Shown: positions 45,761-57,174, counted from the first letter of the stretch. The stretch: DNA of 64,000 bases from Flavobacterium granuli (GCF_900129705.1 NZ_FQWO01000003.1:62001-126000); one strand, 5' to 3'. Program-made: numbers and translations. Notes: generated by a model from the sequence alone, not told the origin.

Positions 45761-47470
45761 TTAATTTTTAAATGTTAAGGTAAATGTGGTTCCTTTGTTA
45801 ACTTCGCTTTTGATCTCAATTGTTCCTCCCATTGCTTCAACTTGTGATTTTACTAGGTATAATCCGAGTCCTTTGCTGTCTGGGTAGTTGTGGAATCTTT
45901 GATAAAGTCCAAATATTTTGTCTTTGTTTCTTTCTAGGTCGATTCCAATTCCATTGTCTCTAAATGTCAGAATAACTGAATTGTCGATTTGAATAGCTGA
46001 AATAGTTATTTGTAATGTCCTGTCTTCTGATCTGTATTTAATGGAGTTTGTTAGAAGATTTAATAAGATGCTTTCTATGTAAGATTTGTTTACGTTTAAA
46101 ACGGATACTTCTCCAAAATTTAATTTTAAGCTTGGTTTGTAAAGGTTGATTTGGAAAGTAAGTTGGTTGAAAATGTTTTCAAATACTTCTTTTAGCGTTA
46201 CAGCTTCTTTTTGAATCGAAGCGTTGTCTTTTATTACCATGACTTTTGTTAGGTCATTGATGGTCTCGTTTAATTGTTGGGTTGATTTGTTGAAGCCATC
46301 CAGAATCTCTGTCAGTTCAGGATCTTCTATTTTGATATCCTCAATTAGGTTTAATAAACCTGTTAAGTTTGATATAGGTGCTCTGAGGTTGTGTGATGTA
46401 ATGTACGAGAATTGTTTTAAGTCTTTGTTGTTTTGGGTTAATTCCTTTATGAGTTGTTCTTTTTCTTTTTCTTGTTTTTTCTCTTCACTAATATCTCTTT
46501 GTATTGATATCCAGTGTGAGAGTTCATTTTCTGAATTGTAGATTGGTATCATTGAAAAGTGTAGCCAAAATTCTTCTTTGTTTTTTCTGTAACAAATAGT
46601 TTCGATTAGGCTTTCTTCGCTTTTGTTTATTGAGTTTATTATTTTTTTGATATCATCAAGTGGGGTATTTGGAGCTTTTAGAATATCGGGAGATTTGCCA
46701 ATAATTTCGTTGGATGTATACCCAGTCATTACTGTAAAAGCCGGATTGACATAAATTATTTTGGGCAATTTACGGTTGTTGAAACTAGCTTCAGTAATGA
46801 TGATGGCATCCTTGGTTTGTAAGATTACGGTTTCTAGTAATTTCAGTCGTAATTCTTCCTCTTTTTGTTTGGTTACATCTTGAAGTGATCCAATCATTCG
46901 AATGGCTTTTCCGTTTTCATCTTTCAAAAGAAATCCTCTGTCTAAAACGTATTTGTAACTGTTGTCAGAACATTTAAAACGGTATTCGTCTTGCCAGTTT
47001 TCTGTTTTTTGTTCAATGAAGGAATACAATTTAATAGACATTTTTATGCTGTCTTCAGGATGGATGTTTCCAAACCACCAAGCTGAGCTGTTCCCGACCT
47101 GATTTTCATCGTAACCAAAAATATTTTTTATTCCTTTGTTCCAAAATATTTTGTCTTCTTGTATTTTCCAGTCCCAAATCGTGTCGCTTGTGGCTTTTGC
47201 AACAATGTCATATTTTTCATTGGATTCTTTAATTTCGTCGTTTGATTCCTTGAGTTTTTTAAAGATGGAGTGGTTCCTGTTTTCGTTTTTTGACAGGATA
47301 TATCTATAGGTTATCCCAGTAAGAACGACAAAAATAATATCTTTTGCGAAGCTGTAGATTCTAAAATTGGCAAAAGTAGCGTGTCTTAATGATAGTTTAT
47401 GAAAAACAATAACTGCAAATAAGGCAGTTAGTAAATATACTATAGTTATTTGATTGGATTTGTTTTTCAT
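45761..47470 (-). CDS. Membrane-bound PAS histidine kinase
   Basis: 569 residues. Two N-terminal membrane helices (about 8-25, 43-60), PAS domains at about 85-200 and 210-330, then a HisKA-like segment with His360 in YITSHNLRAPISNL, and a HATPase domain with DNGIGIDL and GLGLYLV. The short loop between helices leaves little periplasmic sensor, so sensing is probably by the PAS domains. Co-directional with its regulator. A -7 box lies only four bases from the ATG, suggesting a near-leaderless message. Confidence 0.92.
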   Translation of the reverse strand: MKNKSNQITIVYLLTALFAVIVFHKLSLRHATFANFRIYSFAKDIIFVVLTGITYRYILSKNENRNHSIFKKLKESNDEIKESNEKYDIVAKATSDTIWDWKIQEDKIFWNKGIKNIFGYDENQVGNSSAWWFGNIHPEDSIKMSIKLYSFIEQKTENWQDEYRFKCSDNSYKYVLDRGFLLKDENGKAIRMIGSLQDVTKQKEEELRLKLLETVILQTKDAIIITEASFNNRKLPKIIYVNPAFTVMTGYTSNEIIGKSPDILKAPNTPLDDIKKIINSINKSEESLIETICYRKNKEEFWLHFSMIPIYNSENELSHWISIQRDISEEKKQEKEKEQLIKELTQNNKDLKQFSYITSHNLRAPISNLTGLLNLIEDIKIEDPELTEILDGFNKSTQQLNETINDLTKVMVIKDNASIQKEAVTLKEVFENIFNQLTFQINLYKPSLKLNFGEVSVLNVNKSYIESILLNLLTNSIKYRSEDRTLQITISAIQIDNSVILTFRDNGIGIDLERNKDKIFGLYQRFHNYPDSKGLGLYLVKSQVEAMGGTIEIKSEVNKGTTFTLTFKN

Positions 47471-47474
47471 TACT

Positions 47475-47482
47475 CAAATGTA
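47475..47482 (-). promoter_or_regulatory. -7 box directly before the PAS kinase ATG
   Basis: Reads TACATTTG on the minus strand and ends four bases before the start codon. Confidence 0.4.
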
Positions 47483-47612
47483 ATTAATTATTGCGAATTA
47501 AAAAATATCCCCATCTACTTATTTTATAAGTTTATATTGTCAATTTAATGTATCTAATGGGTTATCAATATGGAAACTATTGAAGAAAGGTTTTTTGTAT
47601 AAAAAAAAATTG

Positions 47613-47620
47613 TACATTTG
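47613..47620 (+). promoter_or_regulatory. -7 box for typA
   Basis: TACATTTG, followed by the GCGCCC start region, 20 bases before the ATG. TTTG at 47594-47597 is a possible -33 element with a short spacer. Confidence 0.5.
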
Positions 47621-47639
47621 CGCCCATTAAAAATCACAG

Positions 47640-49436
47640 ATGGAATCTATTAGAAATATTGCAATTATTGCCCACGTCGATCACGGTAAAACAACTTTGG
47701 TTGATAAAATTATGTATCACTGTCAGTTATTTCGTGACAACGAAAACACAGGTGACCTAATCCTTGATAACAACGATTTAGAGCGCGAAAGAGGTATTAC
47801 CATTACTTCAAAAAATGTTTCTGTTCAGTATAAAGGAACAAAAATTAATATCATTGACACTCCTGGTCACGCCGATTTTGGTGGTGAGGTAGAACGTGTA
47901 TTAAACATGGCCGATGGTGTATGTTTATTAGTGGATGCTTTTGAAGGGCCGATGCCACAAACGCGTTTTGTATTGCAAAAAGCTATTGATTTAGGTCTTA
48001 AGCCATGTGTAGTTATCAACAAAGTTGATAAAGAAAACTGTACTCCGGAAGAAGTTCACGAAAAAGTTTTTGACTTGATGTTTGAATTAGGAGCTACCGA
48101 AGAACAATTGGATTTCCCAACGGTTTATGGTTCTGCTAAAAACAACTGGATGTCTGATCATTGGGAAAATCAAACAGAAAATATCGAGCCTTTATTGGAC
48201 ATGGTAATCAAAAACGTACCAGCTCCTAAAGTATCAGAAGGTACTCCTCAAATGTTAATTACATCTTTAGATTTCTCTGCTTTTACGGGTCGTATCGCGA
48301 TTGGTCGTTTAGAAAGAGGTGTGTTGAACGAAGGAATGCCAATTTCTTTAGTAAAAAGAGATGGTAAAGTTATAAAATCACGTATTAAAGAATTACATAC
48401 TTTTGAAGGTTTAGGTCGTAAAAAAGTACAACAAGTAATTGCTGGAGATATTTGTGCAATCATTGGAGTAGAAGGTTTTGAAATTGGTGATACTATCGCT
48501 GATTTTGAAAATCCAGAAGCTTTACAAACCATTGCTATTGATGAACCAACAATGAGTATGTTGTTTACTATTAATGACTCTCCTTTCTTTGGTAAAGAAG
48601 GAAAATTTGTAACTTCTCGTCATATTAGAGAACGTTTGACAAAAGAATTAGAGAAAAACTTAGCGATGAAGTTAGGTGAAACTGATTCTGCTGATAAATT
48701 CATGGTTTTTGGTCGTGGAGTATTACACTTATCGGTTCTTATTGAAACAATGAGAAGAGAAGGTTACGAGTTACAAATTGGCCAGCCACAGGTAATCATC
48801 AAAGAAATTGATGGTAAAAAATGTGAGCCAATTGAGGAATTAACAATCGATTTGCCTGAAAATCTTTCTGGTAGAGCGGTAGAGTTTGTTTCTATCCGTA
48901 AAGGAGAAATGTTATCAATGGAAGGTAAAGGAGAACGTATGATTGTTAAATTCAATATCCCATCTCGTGGAATTATTGGTTTAAGAAATCAATTGCTTAC
49001 CGCTACTGCAGGTGAAGCGATTATGTCTCACCGTTACATTGGATATGAGCCTTTCAAAGGAGAAATTCCTGGACGTAACAATGGTTCATTAATTTCTATG
49101 GAAAATGGTAAAGCAATTCCTTATTCTATTGATAAATTACAAGATCGTGGTAAATTCTTCGTTAATCCTAATGACGAAATTTACGAAGGTCAAGTAATTG
49201 GAGAAAACTCACGTAGCGATGATATGTGTGTAAACGTAACAAAAGCTAAGAAACAGTCTAACGTACGTTCTTCTGGAAATGATGAAAAAGCGAGAATTAT
49301 CCCTCCAATTATTTTCTCTTTGGAAGAAGCTTTAGAGTACATTCAAAAAGATGAATATGTAGAGGTTACTCCAAAATCTATTCGTTTGAGAAAAATTTAT
49401 TTGACTGAAACTGATAGAAAAAGATTTAAAATCTAA
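47640..49436 (+). CDS. typA: Translational GTPase TypA/BipA
   Basis: 598 residues. EF-G-like GTPase acting on the ribosome, needed for 50S assembly and stress or cold growth in other bacteria. G1 [11 protein letters not shown]3 [12 protein letters not shown]4 NKVDKEN. C-terminal TypA-specific domain includes [15 protein letters not shown] and the [18 protein letters not shown] segment. Ends in a strong terminator shared with the convergent T9SS gene. Confidence 0.97.
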   Translation: MESIRNIAIIAHVDHGKTTLVDKIMYHCQLFRDNENTGDLILDNNDLERERGITITSKNVSVQYKGTKINIIDTPGHADFGGEVERVLNMADGVCLLVDAFEGPMPQTRFVLQKAIDLGLKPCVVINKVDKENCTPEEVHEKVFDLMFELGATEEQLDFPTVYGSAKNNWMSDHWENQTENIEPLLDMVIKNVPAPKVSEGTPQMLITSLDFSAFTGRIAIGRLERGVLNEGMPISLVKRDGKVIKSRIKELHTFEGLGRKKVQQVIAGDICAIIGVEGFEIGDTIADFENPEALQTIAIDEPTMSMLFTINDSPFFGKEGKFVTSRHIRERLTKELEKNLAMKLGETDSADKFMVFGRGVLHLSVLIETMRREGYELQIGQPQVIIKEIDGKKCEPIEELTIDLPENLSGRAVEFVSIRKGEMLSMEGKGERMIVKFNIPSRGIIGLRNQLLTATAGEAIMSHRYIGYEPFKGEIPGRNNGSLISMENGKAIPYSIDKLQDRGKFFVNPNDEIYEGQVIGENSRSDDMCVNVTKAKKQSNVRSSGNDEKARIIPPIIFSLEEALEYIQKDEYVEVTPKSIRLRKIYLTETDRKRFKI

Positions 49437-49449
49437 TTTTATTTATATA

Positions 49450-49483
49450 AAAAAAAGCCATTCGAAAGAATGGCTTTTTTTAT
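49450..49483. terminator. Bidirectional terminator after typA
   Basis: AAAAGCCATTC pairs perfectly with GAATGGCTTTT over a GAAA tetraloop, with A- and T-runs. Confidence 0.92.
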
Positions 49484-49524
49484 GACTAATAATGAACTAG
49501 AATAACATTCGACTACTTTTGTAA

Positions 49525-52500
49525 TTATCTTTTTAAACTGAAATGGCCTTGGGCTTCCCTTCCATCTTCTAATTTTAAGGTGTACCAATAATCATCTGCT
49601 GATAAGGGTTGACCATTGAAAGTTCCATCCCATCCCTGGCTTGAAGGTTTTATTTGAGTTAATAATTTTCCATAACGATCAAATATAAAAATGATAGCCT
49701 TTGTATTGAAACCTGCAGTTACTCCTTTTATATTCCAATAGTCATTATAGCCGTCATTATTTGGCGTAAAAAATTTTGGAGCCCCAATGACAGCAATAGT
49801 TTTGCTAACAATACCGCAGGCATTTTTATCATTGATGAATATATCATGAATTCCAGGAGAAACATTATCAAAAAAATTAGAGTTTTGGAACGGTCCATTT
49901 GGCGCGTCTATACTATATTCATATGAACCTTGACCGGAAACATTTACCGTTACCGTATTTACAGCTGTCAAATCTGAGATTAGAACTGAATCGATATGGG
50001 CTATATCAGAAGCAGTAACTTTAATTGTTCTGACTCTACTGCAACCAAAACTTTTAGAAACCGCTACTTTATAGTTGCCTTCAGTATTTACTTTTAGAGT
50101 TGGTTGTGTTTCATTTGGTATGATTTGATTGTCTTTCCACCAAATATAGGTGTAGTCAGTTGTTGGCGAACCGTCATTTATTCCTGCGTCAAGTTGTACA
50201 AAAAAAGTAGGTAAGTTAGAGCAGACTAATTCATCTTCACTATGGTCGTCATTAGTATTGATATTTGGTTTCGCATTAACTGTTAAAGTAATGTGTGAGC
50301 CTAATCCATAGCAAGCATTGTCTAATGTACTTTCAACTCTAACCCAAATTTGTTGTTGATTAGGGTAGCCTTCATTTCTATAATTGTTTGTATTAGTGAT
50401 TTCATTTGCCTCTGCTAAGGCATCGGCTTCATTTTTATAATATTTTATAGAATAGGAGGAACTTGGTGTAGGAAGAATAGCTATGATATCATTTGTAACA
50501 CTGCTAAAATCAAAGGTCGAAATTCCATCAGTATCGTCATGAATTGAATCTATATAATCGTCGCAATCTGTAAAATCACGTTGAAAAGTGGAAGGAATTT
50601 GAGTATTAGATACAATTAAGCTCAATGGTACGACGCTAATACATCCATTTTGGTTTTCTGCTCTTGCCCAAACTATTCCATTAGCACTGGTATAAGCGGT
50701 AGGCGTAGTTATTTTGGTATTCAAATCAGCGGTATCCGCCCCAATTTTTGTGGTATAATAGCTGAAAATTTCATTTGAATAATTGGTCGAAAGAGTGCTG
50801 TTTTTTTCGGTTAAATTGAAGTCGGAAATTCCATCTGCATTATCATCACATTGAATAATTGACGTAGGAGATGTAATAGGTAGATTGTGGATTATTAAAG
50901 TTGTTTCTCCTGAAGTTAAACCACAGAAATTCCCAGTTTTATTCAACTTAACACGATATTTATAGCCATTCATGATTTTTTTTGTAGCAGATATCAATAG
51001 GGAATTTGTTGTGACTCCTGAATAAGTGGTGTTATTTGAAAGGTCACTCCAAAGAGTTCCATTAGTTGAAACTTGCCATTGATAGGTGTTTCCGCCGTTA
51101 TCGACAAAAGAGATAGTGGCATCTTGAAATTCACATGTTGCTGGAGTTGTTGGTTGTTGTGTTATTATTATAGGCGCTGCAATTAAGTATATGCTGTTTG
51201 GAACTGTATAAGCAATACCGCTAGTCACTTTTCCCTTTGCATCCACAGCTATAGGATTATTTCCTAAATAACCATCATTATTTGGATCAGAAAAACCGGC
51301 TTCATTTACATCATTACATAAGTCATTGTCGCTGTCTAAATCACGATAATTTTTGATGCCATCAGAATCTGTATCAGCAAGAGTGTAAGTTATGGTTCCA
51401 GAATCTGCCGATGTTTCAAGATTGTCAGAAAGGCCATTTGTTCCAAAACTGGCTTGATTGCCATCAACTATTCCATTAGAATCGGCATCAGTTCCATTAC
51501 TGCCGGATTCTTCTAAATCGAAAATGCCATCGTTGTCACTATCTAAATCCCGATAGTCTGGGATGTTGTCATTATCTGTGTCTATTGGAATAAATCCTGG
51601 TTCGAAGGCATCGTCTAGTCCATTCTTATTAGAATCAATGTTAGAAATAATAATGTTATTCGTTTGGGCTTCAGCGCTGTCTAAAATTCCATCATTATCA
51701 CTGTCAATATCTAATAAATCAGGAATACCGTCTGAATCGCTGTCAATTGTTTGTAGATGTTCTATGGCAAATGTCGCTTTGTTGTTATTGGTGTCAGATA
51801 AATTATTGTGAACAAAAGTTAAAGAATTGGTTTGATAAGTTTGAAATTTGAATGAACCACTTCCAGGAAATAAAGGGGTTGTGCTTTTTAATCGGAATCG
51901 AATTTCAAAAGAAGAAAATTCTTTTACGCCACTTTCATAAATCCCATCATAATTGGTGTCAATTAATAATTGGTCATTGGGATCTGTAACGGTTATTGTC
52001 TTATTTGTTGGGACACGGAGTGTAAAATCACCTTCGCTGTTCATTTGCTCATTTATAGGAGTCGATTGATTAGAATCGTCCTGCATAATATAGCTAAAGA
52101 TTAGTGTTTCGGGCTGATTTAAGTTTAGGGTATAGGTTGTAGTATTCATTTTTCCTGCCGGTACTTCTGAAACAAAACCATATAAAGGTTTACCGGTTAT
52201 GTTCTCAGTTGCACTTGTCTGGCCGGTGTATTCTGTCCCTAAAATCGGATTGGATTGGTTAATTAATAATTGATTAGCTTCATATCGGTTAGTGATACCG
52301 TCGTTGTCTAAATCGATATCAATATTATTATTAACTCCATCATTATCTGAATCATCAGGACAATTGCTTACCGGGATTTTATCTGAGAATACCGTAGAAC
52401 CACAGCCTGAAATACTACCTCTTACCTGATAATAACCTGGCTCAGTGGGTTGGTAAGAACTGTTAGTTTCGCCAGGGATTTCAATGTCGTTTTTGAACCA

Positions 52501-53961
52501 TTGGAAGGTATCGTATGATGATAAAGTACTAATTTTTAAAATAACATTAGGGATGCATGCGGAATTAGTAAGAGCTAGTTTATCACTAACAATTTCAGGT
52601 TTAGTGTCAAAACCGGAATAATAACCGCCATAGGTTGCAGTGCCACTGTTTCCGGAATATGAAACATAGACCTGCTTAGTAGATTTTACACTTACGTTTC
52701 CAGATAATCCATCAACGGTATAATATACAAAACCAGCATTTCCATTTATGTCTATAGGACTCGATGCGATTGGGGAGTCTTTGATTAAAACAATTGCGCC
52801 AGTTTCAGTTACAATATTTATACTTCCGGTATAAGATCTATTACCAATAAAATTAATATTGGGGATGTTATCCATTACATTCGGTGTGGAGCAATTTAAA
52901 GGTGGGACAAAAAACAAGTTTTGATTTGCTGACGAATTTGATCCGCCAATACTTTGGTAAGCAAAAATATTCTCTGAGCTTGTAATATATAGACTATTGT
53001 TAAGATAATTGCTCCCGTCTAATGTTAAATATTCGCCAGCATTTTTTATGATTGGAGTCGGATTTCCATTGGTGTAAATTTTAGTATTGTCTTTGTGTGC
53101 AATTAATAAAACGCGTTCCAATTCATCAGTCCCCAATCCTTTAACAAAAATATATTCCTTTCCTGTTTTTTCAAAGGACACGATTTGGTCAAAGCCCACA
53201 TCTCTTCCGTTAGGACTTCCGTTTGTACCTACCAAAGTGCTGTTGCTTCCCCCAAACGAACCCGAATTGACCACCACCGGTTTATCAGATTGGACCAAAG
53301 CGCCAATCATTTTCGAACTGTTTGAAGGCGTCGCATTGATGGGGTTTGTTAAAGCTAAAACATAACTTTCATTTTTGTTTAAAGTAACTGTTATCTGCCC
53401 ATTGACGGTAGAACCGTCGGACAGAATTGTGCCGTTTGGAATATTCGAAATGGTGATCTTAGTGCCGTTTTCCGTCGACAGTATGGAAGCGAAATTCAGC
53501 AAAGTGGGGTCAAAAAGCGGATTCAACATCGCCCCTAATCTAAATGTTGTGCCCAATGCGCTATTCCCCTTTGAAACTAAACCGCCAGCTTGATTATAGG
53601 ATCCTGCATTTACACGAACACTTGTGTAAATTAAATCCTCGGCTTCTAAAATAAAGCCTTTATCGTTTAATTTTCCGATACTTGTACTTGGAGTGAATAA
53701 TTGTGTATTGTCACCAAAACCTATACTATATATCCAAGGATTATTTTTGTTGACCGTACCTGTGAATATGCGTCCTCCAATTTCAGTAATTTTGACCTTG
53801 ACATCAGTTGAGCTGGGAGTAGAAATATATAAATAATGATCTTGTGGAGTAACAAGAGGTGAAGTTGCAGAAGTCAATGGCGGAATATAATGCGTTTTAC
53901 TAAATTGAGCGAAACCGCTTGCTGTAAGTAGTAAAAATAAGAGTGTAGCAATTTTTTTCAT
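49525..53961 (-). CDS. Giant T9SS type B protein with Ca-binding Asp repeats
   Basis: 1478 residues, signal peptide ending GFAQ. Residues about 25-450 resemble the IgGFc-binding N-terminal domain found in Bacteroidetes surface proteins. Then an Ig-like region, a thrombospondin type 3-like stretch (about 535-560 and 735-900) with repeated DSDNDGI and DSDSDGIPD, which binds calcium in relatives, further Ig-like domains, and the ~80-residue type B T9SS domain (APKFFTPNNDGYNDYW...GHFSLKR). Secreted and probably surface-attached. It lies 24 bases after the other T9SS gene and is its likely partner. Confidence 0.92.
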   Translation of the reverse strand: MKKIATLLFLLLTASGFAQFSKTHYIPPLTSATSPLVTPQDHYLYISTPSSTDVKVKITEIGGRIFTGTVNKNNPWIYSIGFGDNTQLFTPSTSIGKLNDKGFILEAEDLIYTSVRVNAGSYNQAGGLVSKGNSALGTTFRLGAMLNPLFDPTLLNFASILSTENGTKITISNIPNGTILSDGSTVNGQITVTLNKNESYVLALTNPINATPSNSSKMIGALVQSDKPVVVNSGSFGGSNSTLVGTNGSPNGRDVGFDQIVSFEKTGKEYIFVKGLGTDELERVLLIAHKDNTKIYTNGNPTPIIKNAGEYLTLDGSNYLNNSLYITSSENIFAYQSIGGSNSSANQNLFFVPPLNCSTPNVMDNIPNINFIGNRSYTGSINIVTETGAIVLIKDSPIASSPIDINGNAGFVYYTVDGLSGNVSVKSTKQVYVSYSGNSGTATYGGYYSGFDTKPEIVSDKLALTNSACIPNVILKISTLSSYDTFQWFKNDIEIPGETNSSYQPTEPGYYQVRGSISGCGSTVFSDKIPVSNCPDDSDNDGVNNNIDIDLDNDGITNRYEANQLLINQSNPILGTEYTGQTSATENITGKPLYGFVSEVPAGKMNTTTYTLNLNQPETLIFSYIMQDDSNQSTPINEQMNSEGDFTLRVPTNKTITVTDPNDQLLIDTNYDGIYESGVKEFSSFEIRFRLKSTTPLFPGSGSFKFQTYQTNSLTFVHNNLSDTNNNKATFAIEHLQTIDSDSDGIPDLLDIDSDNDGILDSAEAQTNNIIISNIDSNKNGLDDAFEPGFIPIDTDNDNIPDYRDLDSDNDGIFDLEESGSNGTDADSNGIVDGNQASFGTNGLSDNLETSADSGTITYTLADTDSDGIKNYRDLDSDNDLCNDVNEAGFSDPNNDGYLGNNPIAVDAKGKVTSGIAYTVPNSIYLIAAPIIITQQPTTPATCEFQDATISFVDNGGNTYQWQVSTNGTLWSDLSNNTTYSGVTTNSLLISATKKIMNGYKYRVKLNKTGNFCGLTSGETTLIIHNLPITSPTSIIQCDDNADGISDFNLTEKNSTLSTNYSNEIFSYYTTKIGADTADLNTKITTPTAYTSANGIVWARAENQNGCISVVPLSLIVSNTQIPSTFQRDFTDCDDYIDSIHDDTDGISTFDFSSVTNDIIAILPTPSSSYSIKYYKNEADALAEANEITNTNNYRNEGYPNQQQIWVRVESTLDNACYGLGSHITLTVNAKPNINTNDDHSEDELVCSNLPTFFVQLDAGINDGSPTTDYTYIWWKDNQIIPNETQPTLKVNTEGNYKVAVSKSFGCSRVRTIKVTASDIAHIDSVLISDLTAVNTVTVNVSGQGSYEYSIDAPNGPFQNSNFFDNVSPGIHDIFINDKNACGIVSKTIAVIGAPKFFTPNNDGYNDYWNIKGVTAGFNTKAIIFIFDRYGKLLTQIKPSSQGWDGTFNGQPLSADDYWYTLKLEDGREAQGHFSLKR

Positions 53962-53985
53962 TTGCTAAAAATAGCAAAATAATTC

Positions 53986-56322
53986 TTATCTTTTTAACGA
54001 GAAATGCCCTTTAATACTTTTGTTATTTGTGAAAATAATATTAAACCAATAATCATCCGAAGGCAGATTATAACCATTAAATGTACCATCCCAAGCTGCA
54101 TTGGAAGAGTGAAGCTGCTTTAATAATTTTCCATAACGATCAAAAATCGTAACTGTAGCTTTAGGGAATAAATCTAGATTTTTAATTATCCATAAATCAT
54201 TAAAACCATCACCGTTTGGAGTAAAAAAGCGAGGATAATCTAATACGTAAAATTGAAATGGAGCTGCATCACCACAGCCGTTTTTATCTCGGGCGTAGGC
54301 CCAATAAGTTCCAGCCGCAATTCCATTGAATAAAGGACTATCTTGAAAATAGCTGCCATCAATAGAAAACTCATAATCTCCTAATCCGGTATATTCAATC
54401 AATACGGAATTTTGATTTGCTGCAAAATCATTTATTTTGGTTCCTGTAATTGTAGCTATTCCCGAGTTTAGAACTTGAAATTTTTTGGTAGCTCCACATC
54501 CATTGGCATCTGTTACTATGACTGAATAATCTCCTGGACTACTGACAGAAATGGAATTTGAAGTTGCTCCTGTATTCCATAAATAGCTTGAATAAATGTT
54601 ACTTACAGTTAAGTCAAGTGTACGGCCTTCACATAGAGCAATAGTCTCATCTTCAAAGTTTAGAGGATTGAAAGTATTTACAACTAGTATTACAGGTGTA
54701 ATCGCATAACAATCGGGTCCATTAAGTACTCGGGCATACAAAGTTTGACCTCCTGAAATGGTGTTTTTAAAGAAATAAGGCAATTCATTTTTTTCAAGAT
54801 AGGCATCCGTTGGATTTAAATAAAAATAAACAAAAACATTGCTGCCAATAGCTGAAAAATACCCAGATGTAGCAATAGCCATCAAGTCAAATTGATGTAT
54901 TCCATCGCTGTTGCCGTCATTATCATCACAAACGACGATTGGCGCAAGTGGTGTGATGGTTTGATTCGAAATTTGGAGTGTCAATTGCGCATAGTTTGCA
55001 CAGCCGTAGTTATCCGAAACTTTTGCAATTATAATTTGATTGTTGGCTTTGTTAGTGTAATTCTTTGGATTTTGAATTGGATTTTGATTGCTTTGGGCAT
55101 CAATAACATTTTCGTAAAAAACCATATTACCTAAATTACTATTGTTGTTTTTTAAGATAGGTTCTGCTCTTGTCAGGTCAAAAAAAGCAATTTCGTCCCC
55201 ATTATCATCACATTGTATCAAATTAGTGTCTTGCAACACGATTTCGGGAGTGAATTCAATTTTGATTTGACCGGAAGCGATACAACTGGCACTGCCTAAT
55301 TCTACTTCAACTCTATATATTCCTGTTTCAGTGGCTTCATAAGAAGGATTTGTTTCTCCCGAAATAGGAGTTAAAGAATCATCTTTATACCATCTATAGG
55401 TGTAGGCAGGAGAGAGTTTAGTGTCAATAATAAATTTTTCGCCAAAACAGATGGGGTTGTTTTGAGTCGTTCTATCGGAGCCTAAATCTATTTTTGAGGT
55501 AAAACTTCCCGCTTCGATAAAAACCGCTGAGTCGTAGCGAAAATTATCTTGATCTGCAATTACCAGTTTTATATGATATTTTTTTCCGGGGATAACGGTG
55601 GTCTGTGCATTTAGTATTTTAGTTTGACCAGCATAATTTATGGGAGACGAATTAGTTAGACTTGTATTTAGTTGGTCAAAATAGGTTTCATTTTCTGCAG
55701 GACAGGATGTCGTATTTCCGAAATTATTTGTATAAGATATTGGAGGGTGTATCGTTGTTGATGAAACCGGAGTTGTCGATCTAGGAATTAGAGCTAAATT
55801 TCGATAATTGGCGGCGTTTTCTTCTTTTATTAAAAAGGCAAATCCGTCGGAATAATTACAGGGATAATCATCTTGGTATTCATTGGAAGCAAATAAATAA
55901 TTAAAACTGATGAAGTTTGTCAATGGAATGAAATCAAATTCTAAAACGGTTGCATTTATTGAATTGATGCCTAAAGCTTGATCTAAATCTGCGTCTCCTT
56001 TCCAAAGCGAATTTCCAGCTCCTTGATTTCGAATAAATGGTCCTTCGGAATTTTTACTACTCCAAGTGCTTAAAACAATACCTTCTGTAAACGGGAAACT
56101 GCCTCCTTGGTTATTGAAATATCCATAACTTTCTTGTCCTGAAGTAAATTCATCACCTTTTACGCTTTCTCCAGAAATATTGATGCAAGAACTATTATTT
56201 GTTAATATTTGGGTAAGATCCGTTGCGTTTTTAGAATCGTCCACGCGAATAGCTTGTGCAAATACAAGAGTTGTATTGCAGAGGACTAAAATCCAAAATA
56301 AAATGATTTTTATACATTTCAT
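53986..56322 (-). CDS. T9SS type B protein with choice-of-anchor L domain
   Basis: 778 residues, signal peptide ending VFAQ. The N-terminal ~250 residues (VDDSKNATDLTQIL..., GIVLSTW, FNYLFASNEYQDDYPCNYSDG) are a choice-of-anchor L domain of bacterial surface proteins. Ig-like repeats with VCDDN / QCDDNGD motifs follow, and the last ~80 residues are the type B T9SS domain (YPRFFTPNGDGFNDLW...GHFSLKR). Starts 15 bases after the ABC permease gene, so the secreted proteins appear to share a transcript with an ABC transporter. Confidence 0.92.
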   Translation of the reverse strand: MKCIKIILFWILVLCNTTLVFAQAIRVDDSKNATDLTQILTNNSSCINISGESVKGDEFTSGQESYGYFNNQGGSFPFTEGIVLSTWSSKNSEGPFIRNQGAGNSLWKGDADLDQALGINSINATVLEFDFIPLTNFISFNYLFASNEYQDDYPCNYSDGFAFLIKEENAANYRNLALIPRSTTPVSSTTIHPPISYTNNFGNTTSCPAENETYFDQLNTSLTNSSPINYAGQTKILNAQTTVIPGKKYHIKLVIADQDNFRYDSAVFIEAGSFTSKIDLGSDRTTQNNPICFGEKFIIDTKLSPAYTYRWYKDDSLTPISGETNPSYEATETGIYRVEVELGSASCIASGQIKIEFTPEIVLQDTNLIQCDDNGDEIAFFDLTRAEPILKNNNSNLGNMVFYENVIDAQSNQNPIQNPKNYTNKANNQIIIAKVSDNYGCANYAQLTLQISNQTITPLAPIVVCDDNDGNSDGIHQFDLMAIATSGYFSAIGSNVFVYFYLNPTDAYLEKNELPYFFKNTISGGQTLYARVLNGPDCYAITPVILVVNTFNPLNFEDETIALCEGRTLDLTVSNIYSSYLWNTGATSNSISVSSPGDYSVIVTDANGCGATKKFQVLNSGIATITGTKINDFAANQNSVLIEYTGLGDYEFSIDGSYFQDSPLFNGIAAGTYWAYARDKNGCGDAAPFQFYVLDYPRFFTPNGDGFNDLWIIKNLDLFPKATVTIFDRYGKLLKQLHSSNAAWDGTFNGYNLPSDDYWFNIIFTNNKSIKGHFSLKR

Positions 56323-56337
56323 AGCATCACAAAGATA

Positions 56338-57174
56338 CTACAAATCTCTATTTTTCAGTAATTTGAAAGACATAAACACAAATATGAAAGTCCAGATTAG
56401 AACAATAACGATCGATGAAAAATGAACATCATAATCTTTGAAATTGGCCACTCCAATTTGTTTTCCCAGGTTTTTGACTACTGATAATCTGGAGAAAGGT
56501 TCTACGATTAGATTCGACATAGATTCCAAAGGAAAGAATTGCGTAATAGTATCGGCAAATTTACTGTCTGGGAATATTTTGAAATTCAATATTCCTTTGG
56601 ATATCCATTCCAAGATATTCCAAACAAATAAAAAACCAAGTGCAAATGCGGAACGTTTTACTAATATGCCTAAGAACAAACAGAAGGAGAAAAAGCCAAC
56701 TAATTTTATAAAGAAAGCCACCAAATATTCTAAATCAGAGAAAACGATGCTTAATTCAGTGTAGGACGAGAAGCTGAATCCCAAAATTAAACTCATGATA
56801 AAAACAAAAACGGTCGAGCAAAAAGCAAATAAGACTACGGTGATAAATTTAGAAAGGATAAATTCTTTCTTGCTCATTCCATCGATTAGGTTTTGTTTTA
56901 AAGTTCCATAACTGTACTCGTTTGCCATCATAGAAACAATAACAATGGCCAAAAATAATTTTAAAATAGCTGCAATGAAGGTGTTAAAATGCCAAATAAA
57001 CGGGAAATTGAATATACCCATTTCGGCAAGATGGAATTTAAAAATGCCCAAATCAAATTTTATGGATGCGATTAGTGCTATAAAGGAAAGTAAGATGAAA
57101 TAGGCCAATGTCAAAATTCGGCTGGCTTTATTCATCCATATTTTTTGCAATTCTATTGAGAGTAATCTTTTCAT
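56338..57174 (-). CDS. ABC-2 type transporter permease
   Basis: 278 residues with six predicted membrane helices. The N-terminus (KRLLSIELQKIWMNKASRIL) is typical of ABC-2 permeases. Partner of the ATPase encoded 11 bases upstream. Substrate unknown; related pairs export peptides, lipids or antimicrobial compounds, or act in gliding. Confidence 0.9.
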   Translation of the reverse strand: MKRLLSIELQKIWMNKASRILTLAYFILLSFIALIASIKFDLGIFKFHLAEMGIFNFPFIWHFNTFIAAILKLFLAIVIVSMMANEYSYGTLKQNLIDGMSKKEFILSKFITVVLFAFCSTVFVFIMSLILGFSFSSYTELSIVFSDLEYLVAFFIKLVGFFSFCLFLGILVKRSAFALGFLFVWNILEWISKGILNFKIFPDSKFADTITQFFPLESMSNLIVEPFSRLSVVKNLGKQIGVANFKDYDVHFSSIVIVLIWTFIFVFMSFKLLKNRDL

